A stretch of DNA of 64,000 nt from Piscinibacter sp047602365 (lineage in GTDB: Bacteria; Pseudomonadota; Gammaproteobacteria; Burkholderiales; Burkholderiaceae_C). Positions within the stretch are counted from its first letter, which is position 1. Each line of letters opens with the position of its first letter. The notes below the pieces were generated by a model, which was not told where the DNA came from, made no database searches, and saw nothing but the letters and a program-made list of their open reading frames with translations. Where the stretch lies: positions 1,426,001 through 1,490,000 of the forward strand of contig JASGHM010000001.1 of the NCBI GenBank assembly GCA_047602365.1. Direction: 5' to 3'. This document shows, piece after piece, positions 55,569-62,717 of this stretch. The position numbers and the translations under genes were made by a program.

Positions 55569-55609
55569 GCGCGGCATCGTAGCCGCGCACCCCGCTGGCG
55601 CGCCTGGGG

Positions 55610-55849
55610 TCAGATGCCTAGGATCTTCTTGGCTTCGCCCAGCGCCTTCATCGAGTCGTCGTGCTTGCCGGCCTTGTGTGCGGCCTCGCCGTCGGCGCGC
55701 AGCTGCTTGACCTTGGCGGCGTCGGCATCGGCGAGCTTCGGGTTGGTGGCGAGCTTGGCGTCGATCGCCTTCATCTCGTTCGGGCAGTTGTGGGCCAGGG
55801 CGCCGCCCGCGGCGAGCGCGAGCACGGTGGCCAGGAGAGCAGACCTCAT
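55610..55849 (-). CDS. Small periplasmic protein
   Basis: A 79-residue protein with a signal peptide (about 1-19, ending GALA) and a mature part of 60 residues. It is helical and rich in Ala/Lys, starting HNCPNEMKAIDAKLA and carrying one Cys. An AAGGAG ribosome site lies 9 bases before the ATG at 55849. Similar small proteins with the NCPNEMKAIDAKL start occur in other betaproteobacteria without a known role. It lies between the CsoR-family gene and fadH. Confidence 0.75.
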   Translation of the reverse strand: MRSALLATVLALAAGGALAHNCPNEMKAIDAKLATNPKLADADAAKVKQLRADGEAAHKAGKHDDSMKALGEAKKILGI

Positions 55850-55934
55850 CGTGGACTCCTTGTTCTGACACCGGCCGGAAGGGGCCGTGCCGCGCAATCT
55901 ATGCGCGCGAGGCCCTGACCGCAACAGGGTCTCG

Positions 55935-56225
55935 TTACCGGATCTTGCCCAGCAGGGTCTCGACGTTGTCGAGCATGTGGCCGAGGTCGGCACGCGCCGC
56001 CGGCTTGTCGCCCAGGCGGGCCGACAGTTCCTGCTCCATGAAGCACACCGTCATGCGCACGTAGGCACTGTCCAGCGCCTTGCGCACCGCCGACATCTGC
56101 CCCGCGATGGCCAGGCATTCCTCGCCTTCTTCGATCATGCGCTGGATGCCGCGCAGCTGGCCCTCGGCACGCTTGAGTCGGTGCAGCAGGTCGGTGCGGG
56201 ACTTCTCGTCGTTGAGGACGGACAT
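55935..56225 (-). CDS. CsoR/CstR-family metal- or persulfide-sensing repressor
   Basis: A 96-residue all-helical DUF156 protein. The helix with LHRLKRAEGQLRGIQRMI (about 14-31) and the following EECLAIAGQMSAVRKAL are diagnostic. Cys37 and Cys61 are present. The His-x-x-x-Cys of copper- or nickel-sensing CsoR/RcnR (positions equivalent to 61 and 65) is replaced by Cys61-Phe-Met-Glu-Gln. A two-Cys set without His resembles CstR, which senses persulfides. The start at 56225 fits the family; an upstream ATG at 56276 adds 17 residues. It is the last gene of a five-gene operon preceded by a matching operator. Confidence 0.85.
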   Translation of the reverse strand: MSVLNDEKSRTDLLHRLKRAEGQLRGIQRMIEEGEECLAIAGQMSAVRKALDSAYVRMTVCFMEQELSARLGDKPAARADLGHMLDNVETLLGKIR

Positions 56226-56295
56226 GGTGCAGGCGGCCGCCGCGGGCGGGGCAGGAGTCGTGCGATGGGTCGGCATTGTGCGATACCCCCGCCGT

Positions 56296-57324
56296 TCACG
56301 CTGCCCCCGCGCGCGCCTGGATCGGGATGACCGGCGGCCCCTCGGGCACGAGCAGCGTGCCGGCGCGCAGCCCGCGCACGGTGGCGAAGCTCAGGCCCAG
56401 GATGAGCAGCGAGGCCAGCGCCAGCAGCGCCAGCGCCGGCACCTGCAGCCAGCGGCCGTCGGGCTGCTCGGCCAGGCGCAGCGTCAGCGCCGCCAGGGCA
56501 GCGAGTGGAAAGCTCATGCCCCAGTGCGGGATGCCGAAGGGCTGGTCGGCGATGCGCCGCGCCTGCGTGGCCACCCACAGTGCCTGCGCCAGCGCCATGC
56601 CCCACAGCATCCAGCTCAGCACGGCGGGTGCGCCGAACTGCATCGCCGCCAGGCCGATCACCGCCGGCGGCGCGACGAAGATGAACAGCGTCGGCAGCAG
56701 CCGTTCGGGCAGCATGCCGGCCTGGCCGATGCGCACGAGGGTCAGCACCACCACCACCGGCCAGAACAGCAGCCCGAGGCCGAACTGCGCCGCAGCCCAG
56801 GGCTGGAAGCCCAGCGGCACGCCGGCCAGCGGCGCGAGCACGTTGCCGACCACCGGAATGAACAGCGCCGGCGTGATGCCGCCCCAGTTCCACGCCGCCG
56901 CGCCTTGAACGGCAGTGCCGCGCAGCCAGCGCGACAGCACCCACAGCGTGATGCCGAACTGGCCCAGCGAGCCGATCAGCCAAAGCGCGCGCAGGCCGGG
57001 CAGTTCCGGCCCGAAGTGGGCCACCGCCAGCGTCACCAGCAGCAGCAGCGAGATCGGGATGGCGGCGAAGAAGGCATGGCGCACCGGATGGTTCAGGTCC
57101 TCGCGCACCGCGTCGGCATGGCGCTGCCAGCGCAGCACCAGCGCCAGCAGCAGCGTCACGAAGACCAGCAGCGCGACGAGGGCGGCGCCCAGCGACAGCA
57201 CCCCGGCCATCTCGCCCATGGCCGGCGCGGCGCGGTGCCAGGCCAGGCCGAGGCCGGACCAGCCCATCACGGTGGCGAACCAGCCGGGCATCAGGTGCTT
57301 GAGGGGCGTGCGGTCGTCGTTCAT
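56296..57324 (-). CDS. SLAC1/TDT-family anion channel or transporter
   Basis: A 342-residue inner-membrane protein with about ten helices. The opening LKHLMPGWFATVMGWSGLGLAWHRA matches the SLAC1/TehA/TDT group, which includes sulfite exporters, malate carriers and the tellurite-linked TehA. The anion is not known. In this operon, next to DUF2892 and a CstR-like repressor, sulfite or another sulfur oxyanion is a reasonable guess. The ATG at 57324 follows the DUF2892 gene by 37 bases. Confidence 0.88.
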   Translation of the reverse strand: MNDDRTPLKHLMPGWFATVMGWSGLGLAWHRAAPAMGEMAGVLSLGAALVALLVFVTLLLALVLRWQRHADAVREDLNHPVRHAFFAAIPISLLLLVTLAVAHFGPELPGLRALWLIGSLGQFGITLWVLSRWLRGTAVQGAAAWNWGGITPALFIPVVGNVLAPLAGVPLGFQPWAAAQFGLGLLFWPVVVVLTLVRIGQAGMLPERLLPTLFIFVAPPAVIGLAAMQFGAPAVLSWMLWGMALAQALWVATQARRIADQPFGIPHWGMSFPLAALAALTLRLAEQPDGRWLQVPALALLALASLLILGLSFATVRGLRAGTLLVPEGPPVIPIQARAGAA

Positions 57325-57361
57325 GTCGGCAGGCTACCGCAGGGCGGAGTGCCGTGTCGGG

Positions 57362-57586
57362 TCAGCGCGAGCACGCGTCACCGCCTTCCTTCATGCCCAG
57401 CCGCTTCATCAGGAAGCTCGGCGGGCAGAAGCCGGTGAAGCCGGACTGGAGCAGGTTGAAGCCGACGAAGGCGGTGAAGGCGAGGAACCAGCGGCTGACG
57501 AAGATCGGGCTGCCGTCGACGCCGAGTGCCAGCGAGAGCAGCACGAAGAAGCCCGCCATGCTGCGGATGGCACGTTCGATGGTCAT
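57362..57586 (-). CDS. DUF2892 (YgaP-type) membrane protein
   Basis: A 74-residue protein with two helices (about 10-30 and 33-52). MTIERAIRSMAGFFVLLSLALG and GFNLLQSGFTGFCPPSFLMKRLG are typical of the DUF2892 or YgaP transmembrane domain. In E. coli this domain is fused to a rhodanese sulfurtransferase, and in many bacteria it is found in sulfide and persulfide gene clusters. The ATG overlaps the stop of the RND pump gene (ATGA), and an AAGGAG site lies inside the pump gene end. Confidence 0.9.
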   Translation of the reverse strand: MTIERAIRSMAGFFVLLSLALGVDGSPIFVSRWFLAFTAFVGFNLLQSGFTGFCPPSFLMKRLGMKEGGDACSR

Positions 57587-60500
57587 GGTGAACTCCTTGA
57601 GTAGAGCGTGTGGTAGAGAACCGGGATGACGACCAGCGTCAGCAGCGTCGAGACGAAGATCCCGAAGATCAGCGAGACCGCGAGACCGTTGAAGATCGGG
57701 TCGTCGAGGATGAAGAAGGCGCCGGTCATCGCGGCCAGGCCGGTCATCGCGATCGGCTGCGCGCGCACCGCGGCCGAGGCGACCACCGCGTCCTTGAAGG
57801 CCATGCCTTGCGCCAGCTGCAGCTCGATGAAGTCGACCAGCAGGATGGAGTTGCGCACGATGATGCCGGCCAGCGCGATCATGCCGATCATCGAGGTGGC
57901 GGTGAACTGCGCGCCGAGCAGCGCATGGCCGGGCATCACGCCGATGAGGGTCAGCGGGATCGGCGCCATGATGACCAGCGGCGTCAGGTAGCTGCGGAAC
58001 TGCGCCACCACCAGCAGGTAGATCAGGATCAGGCCGACGGCGTAGGCGGCGCCCATGTCGCGGAAGGTCTCGTAGGTGATCTGCCACTCGCCGTCCCACT
58101 TTATCGCGTACTGGCGGAACGGGTCGCCGGGTTGCCGGATCCAGTACTCGCCCGCCCCTTCGTCGGCGAGCTTGCCGCGGATCGCGAACAGGCCGTACAG
58201 CGGCGAGTCGACCAGGCCGCGTGCGTCGCCGGCGACGTTGCGCTCGCCGACATCGCCCATCACGTAGCTGACGCCCTGCAGGTCCTTGGTGTAGCGCGGC
58301 TTGTCGATCACGCCGCGCTCGATGCGCACGAGTTCGGACAGCGGCACGAGCTGGCCGCTGCCGCTGCGCAAGGGCAGCGCAAGCAGGGAATCCAGCCCGA
58401 GCTGCTGCTCGGCGGGCAGTTGCAGGCGCAGCGGCACCGGGTACTTGCTCTGGCCGTCGTGCAGGTAGCCGGCGTCGGCGCCGGACAGCGCGGCGTGCAC
58501 CGTCTGCGCGATGGTGGCGACCGGGATGCCCAGCGTCTCGGCACGCTGGCGGTTGATGCGCAGCCAGGCGCGCGGCGCGTCGGCGGCCAAGGTGCTGTCG
58601 ATGCCGACGATGTGCGCGGTGTCGCCGAAGGCCTTCACGACGCGCTCGGCCAGCTTCAGGCGGCCGGCCTCGTCGGGGCCGTAGACCTCGGCGACCAGTG
58701 GTGCCAGCACCGGCGGGCCGGGTGGCACCTCGACGACCTTCAGCCGCGCGCCGGCCTTCGCGGCGATCGTGTCCAGCGCCGGGCGCAGGCGCTGCGCGAT
58801 CGCATGGCTCTGCTCGTGGCGGTGTGCCTTGTCGACCAGGTTGACCTGCAGGTCGCCCTGCTCGGCATCGGCGCGCAAGTAGTACTGGCGCACCAGGCCA
58901 TTGAAGGTGATCGGGCTGGCGCTGCCGGCGTAACCCTGCAGGTCGCGCACCTCGGGCTGCTTCGCCAGGTGGGCGGCGAGCTCCTGCAGCGTCTGCGCGG
59001 TGGTTTCCAGCGGCGTACCGGCAGGCATCTCGAGCACCACCTGGAACTCGCTCTTGTTGTCGAAGGGCAGCATCTTCAGCACCACCCACTGCACGACGGC
59101 GAGGCCGGCGGAGAGCAGCAGCGCGGCGAGCACGCCGCCCAGCAGCAGCCAACGCTTGCGCGCGCTGTCGAGCAGCGGGCGCAGCACGCGCTCGAACAGG
59201 CGCTGCAGCCGGGTCGGCGCGCTCGATGCGGCGGCGGCGTGCTCGCCGCCGTGCGGCTTCATCAGCTTCAGCGCCAGCCAGGGCGTGACGGTGAAGGCGA
59301 TCGCCAGCGACAGCGCCATGCCCAGGCTGGAGTTGATCGGGATCGGGCTCATGTACGGTCCCATCAGCCCGCTGACGAAGGCCATCGGCAGCAGTGCGGC
59401 GATGACCGTCAGCGTGGCCAGGATGGTCGGCCCGCCGACCTCGTCGACCGCCGCCGGGATGATCTCCACGAGCGGCTTGCCGGGCGCGAGCGCCTGGTGG
59501 CGATGGATGTTCTCCACCACCACGATGGCGTCGTCGACCAGGATGCCGATCGAGAAGATCAGCGCGAACAGCGACACCCGGTTCAGCGTGAAGCCCCAGG
59601 CCCAGGAGGCGAACAGCGTGGCCGTCAGCGTCAGGATCACCGCCGCGCCGACGATCACCGCTTCGCGCCGCCCGAGCGCGAGGCCGACGAGCAGGATCAC
59701 CGAGCCGGTTGCGAAGGCCAGCTTCTGGATCAGCTTGTTGGCCTTCTCGGCAGCCGTCTCGCCGTAGTCGCGTGTGATGGTGGCCGTCACGTCGGCCGGC
59801 AGCACGGTGTTGCGCAGCTCGTCCAGGCGCGCACGGGTGGCGCGTGCCACGTCGACGGCGTTCTGGCCTGGCTTCTTGGTGACGGTGATCGTCACCGCCG
59901 GCTGCACGCTGCCGGTGCCGCCCGAGGCTGCCGCTCCGGGCGTGAACCAGACGTAGCGCGCCGTCTGCCGAGCACCGTCCTCGATGCGCGCGACCTCCGA
60001 CAGCCGCACCGGCTTGCCGCCGGCGACACCGACAACCAGTTCGCCGACCTCGGCCGCCGAGCGCAGGAACTCGTCGGTCTCGACGCTCAGCAGGCGCGGC
60101 GCGCCGGCGCCGTCGTCGAGCACCGCGCCCGCCGGCATGGCTTGACTCGCGGCGGCCAGCGTGGCCTGCAGGCGGGCGATGTCGATGCCACGCTCGCGCA
60201 GGCGTCCGGGGTCCAGCCAGATGTTGACCGCTCGGCCGGGGCCGCCGATGGTCTGCACCTCGCGCACGCCGGCGACACGTTTCAGCTCGGCCTCCAGCGT
60301 GTGCGCAATGCGCTCGAGATCGGCGGCAGGAGTGCCTTCTGCCGTCGACAGCGTGACCGCCAGCACCGGCACGTCGTCGATGCCCTTGGGCTTCACGACC
60401 GGGGGCAGCACGCCGAGCTTGGCCGGCAGCCAGTCCTGGTTGGCGTTGAGCACGTCGTACAGGCGCACCAGCGCCTCGGTGCGCGGCACACCGACCTGGA

Positions 60501-60807
60501 ACTGCACCGTCAACAGCGCCAGCCCCGGCCGCGAGACGGAGAACGTGTGCTCGATGCCGGCGATCTGCCCGAGTACCTGCTCGGCCGGGCGGGCGACGAG
60601 GTTCTGCACGTCCGCGCTCGACGCGCCGGGGAAGGCGATCAGCACGTTGGCCATGGTCACGTTGATCTGCGGCTCCTCCTCGCGCGGCGTGACCAGCACC
60701 GCGAACAGGCCGAGCAGCAGCGCGACCAGCGCCAGCAGCGGCGTCAGCGCGTGGCTCTGGAAGGTCCGCGCGAGGCGGCCCGAGATGCCGAGGGTCGGGG
60801 AATGCAC
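57583..60807 (-). CDS. RND-family efflux transporter (inner-membrane pump)
   Basis: A 1,074-residue pump of the AcrB/MdtBC-like superfamily. The first helix is at about 16-36, and the TM4 motif is FSIGILVDDAIVVVENIHR (near 400-420). The two periplasmic halves are complete, and the second TM bundle has GIIVRNSILLVDFIELQ near 965. The frame is intact, unlike the other RND gene in this window. The start is taken as the GTG at 60807 with a GAGGAG site before it; upstream residues have no homology. It acts with the adaptor encoded 11 bases upstream. No outer-membrane channel gene is present, so it may use the NodT protein or another TolC. Confidence 0.92.
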   Translation of the reverse strand: MHSPTLGISGRLARTFQSHALTPLLALVALLLGLFAVLVTPREEEPQINVTMANVLIAFPGASSADVQNLVARPAEQVLGQIAGIEHTFSVSRPGLALLTVQFQVGVPRTEALVRLYDVLNANQDWLPAKLGVLPPVVKPKGIDDVPVLAVTLSTAEGTPAADLERIAHTLEAELKRVAGVREVQTIGGPGRAVNIWLDPGRLRERGIDIARLQATLAAASQAMPAGAVLDDGAGAPRLLSVETDEFLRSAAEVGELVVGVAGGKPVRLSEVARIEDGARQTARYVWFTPGAAASGGTGSVQPAVTITVTKKPGQNAVDVARATRARLDELRNTVLPADVTATITRDYGETAAEKANKLIQKLAFATGSVILLVGLALGRREAVIVGAAVILTLTATLFASWAWGFTLNRVSLFALIFSIGILVDDAIVVVENIHRHQALAPGKPLVEIIPAAVDEVGGPTILATLTVIAALLPMAFVSGLMGPYMSPIPINSSLGMALSLAIAFTVTPWLALKLMKPHGGEHAAAASSAPTRLQRLFERVLRPLLDSARKRWLLLGGVLAALLLSAGLAVVQWVVLKMLPFDNKSEFQVVLEMPAGTPLETTAQTLQELAAHLAKQPEVRDLQGYAGSASPITFNGLVRQYYLRADAEQGDLQVNLVDKAHRHEQSHAIAQRLRPALDTIAAKAGARLKVVEVPPGPPVLAPLVAEVYGPDEAGRLKLAERVVKAFGDTAHIVGIDSTLAADAPRAWLRINRQRAETLGIPVATIAQTVHAALSGADAGYLHDGQSKYPVPLRLQLPAEQQLGLDSLLALPLRSGSGQLVPLSELVRIERGVIDKPRYTKDLQGVSYVMGDVGERNVAGDARGLVDSPLYGLFAIRGKLADEGAGEYWIRQPGDPFRQYAIKWDGEWQITYETFRDMGAAYAVGLILIYLLVVAQFRSYLTPLVIMAPIPLTLIGVMPGHALLGAQFTATSMIGMIALAGIIVRNSILLVDFIELQLAQGMAFKDAVVASAAVRAQPIAMTGLAAMTGAFFILDDPIFNGLAVSLIFGIFVSTLLTLVVIPVLYHTLYSRSSP

Positions 60808-60818
60808 GGGCGTGCTCC

Positions 60819-61868
60819 TCAGGGCGCCGCACGCGCGCCCAGCAGGCCCGCACGCACCGGGTCGGCGGCGATGCGTTCGCCAGAGGCAACACCGGCCAGT
60901 ACCTCGACACGCCCCGCCACCTCCGAGCCGACCCGCACTGCGCGCAGCACGAAGCCGTCCGGCCGGGCCACGTAGACGGCGGTCAGCTCGCCGCGGCGCA
61001 GCAGCGCGTCGGCCGGAATGGTCGGTCGTGCGCTGGCGGCCGCGGCCGGCAGACCGGCCACCAGCACGCGCAGGCTCTGCCCCGGTCGCGACCCGGCGGC
61101 GTCGGCCGGCAGCTCGAGCCGCCACTCGACGGTCTGCGACACCGGATCGGCGGCGGGCAGCAGCTCGCGGGCGGTCGGCTGCACGACGCGGCCGTCGGGC
61201 AGCTGTACCTGCACCTGCTTCGCCACGGCCACCGCGGCGGCGCGCGAGGCCGGCAGCTGCACGACGGCGCGCAGGCGGCCGGGTTCGTACAGCGTGATCA
61301 GCGCGCGACCGGGCAGCGCCAGGTCGCCGGCTTCGACATGGGTGGCCGACACCACCGCGTCGTAGGGCGCGATGATCTCGGCGTTGCCCTGTGCGACGGC
61401 CGACTGGGCGCGTGCTGCGCGCGCCTGCGCGAGCCCGGCCTGGGCAGCGCGGTGCTGGGTGTCGGCACTGTCCACCGCGGCCTGGCTGACGAAGCCGCTC
61501 TTCAGCAGATCGCGGTTGCGGTTCAGTGCCAGTTCGGCGTTGCGCGCCTCGGCCTCGGCCTGGGTGACGGCAGCGTCGCTGCGGGCGACGCCGGCGCGGC
61601 TGTCGCGGTCATCGATGCGCAACAGCGGCTGGCCGCGCTTGACGCTGTCGCCGGCCTTGACGCGCAGCACCAGCACGTTGCCGCCGAGCTGCGCAGTCAG
61701 CGTCGCCTGGCGCAGCGGCTGCAGCACGGCGTCGAAGTCGGCGGCGGCGCCGGCGCTGGCCGTGCCGACCGTCAAGGTCGCCACGGCGGGTTCGTTGCCC
61801 GCGTGCACGGCGCCGGCGGCGAACAACAGGGCGCTCAGCAGGATCGACGGAACGGGGTGGAACTTCAT
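60819..61868 (-). CDS. RND efflux periplasmic adaptor (MFP)
   Basis: A 349-residue adaptor with a signal peptide (about 1-24). It has a lipoyl-like half (LRVKAGDSVKRGQPLLRIDD), a coiled-coil hairpin (about 90-160) and a second lipoyl half (AEIIAPYDAVVSATHVEAGD), then barrel domains. It joins the inner-membrane pump to an outer channel. First gene of the operon. The ATG at 61868 lies 34 bases after the operator at 61902-61917. Confidence 0.9.
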   Translation of the reverse strand: MKFHPVPSILLSALLFAAGAVHAGNEPAVATLTVGTASAGAAADFDAVLQPLRQATLTAQLGGNVLVLRVKAGDSVKRGQPLLRIDDRDSRAGVARSDAAVTQAEAEARNAELALNRNRDLLKSGFVSQAAVDSADTQHRAAQAGLAQARAARAQSAVAQGNAEIIAPYDAVVSATHVEAGDLALPGRALITLYEPGRLRAVVQLPASRAAAVAVAKQVQVQLPDGRVVQPTARELLPAADPVSQTVEWRLELPADAAGSRPGQSLRVLVAGLPAAAASARPTIPADALLRRGELTAVYVARPDGFVLRAVRVGSEVAGRVEVLAGVASGERIAADPVRAGLLGARAAP

Positions 61869-61901
61869 GGTGCGGCGAAGCTTGGTACGGGCCTCGAGTA
61901 T

Positions 61902-61917
61902 ATACCCATTGGGGTAT
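61902..61917. promoter_or_regulatory. CsoR/CstR-type operator over the RND-DUF2892-SLAC1 operon promoter
   Basis: ATACCC and GGGTAT arms with a 4-base ATTG spacer form a perfect inverted repeat. This matches the ATACC-n-GGTAT form known for CsoR/CstR repressors. On the minus strand a TATACT sequence next to it can be a -10 element, with the operator between it and a weak -35, so binding would block the promoter. A half-site ATACCCCC recurs upstream of the CsoR-family gene (56283-56290). Confidence 0.7.
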
Positions 61918-61959
61918 GCAAGAAAACAGCGTCCGGCCGAACCGGCTACGCTTGCGGCA

Positions 61960-62717
61960 ATGCCTTCCCTGAACCCGCCCGCTCCCGCCGCATCGCTGGC
62001 CGCATCGGCCGTGCACCAGCGGCGGTTGCGCGAGGTGTGGCGCTCGGCCGGCTGGCCCTGCCAGGACCTGGTCGAGGCCGAGCTGCTCGCCGCCGGCCTG
62101 CTCGAGCGTGTGCGCCAGGCCAGTGGCCACGAGACGCTGCGCGTGACCGACGCCGGCGTCGCTGCGCTGGCCGCGACGCTGCAGCACAACCGCCGCCGCC
62201 GTGATGCCCACGAGGCGCTGGTCGAGCGCGTCGCGCGCGAGATGTCGCGCGCCGGGCGCATCGCCTGGCGTGGGCTGTCGCTGCGCGCCCATGTGGACGA
62301 CGCCGACGACAGCGGTGGCCGCTGGGTGATGGCGATGCCGGACGTCTTCTCGATCCGCCACACCACGGTCGAGGACTGGCTGGAGCCGGTGGTTCACGAG
62401 ATCAAGGTGAGCACGCGCCGACCTGCGTTCCGACCTTCGCCACCCGCACAAGCGCCAGGCCTATCTGGCGCTGTCGAGCCAGTGCTGGTACGTGCTGAAG
62501 GCGGGCATCGCCGAGGTCGACGAGGTACCGGCCGAGTTCGGCGTGATGTTCGCACTCGACGACGGTTCGCTGGACGTGGCCCGGCCCGCCGCCAAGCGGG
62601 CGATGCGCCTGCCGCTGGGCACCTGGATGGCGCTGGCCCGCGCCAACGCCGAAGCGTCGCCCGACGGCGAGGCGCAAGGCCTGGCTGGGTGCGTCGGCCG
62701 AAGGGGACGCTTCATGA
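61960..62717 (+). pseudogene. PD-(D/E)XK-like nuclease-fold protein (frame broken near 62413 and 62686)
   Basis: About 252 residues. The N-terminus holds a winged-helix-like part (about 20-70). The middle has MPDVFSIR (near 128) and then VVHEIKVSRADL (near 147), a spacing and pattern like the PD-(D/E)XK nuclease core, with a later KRQAYLALSSQCWYVL helix-strand. One extra base at 62413 and one near 62686 break the frame. Mended, the gene ends in a TGA that overlaps the ATG of the next gene (ATGA), strong support for both repairs. Divergent from the RND operon. Function unknown; a DNA-repair role is possible. Confidence 0.72.

Noticed and set aside
57362..60910. A very long frame that runs antiparallel-like through the RND pump into DUF2892
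   Set aside because: Most of it is an Arg/Pro-rich wrong frame of the pump gene; only the last 74 codons (DUF2892) are real.
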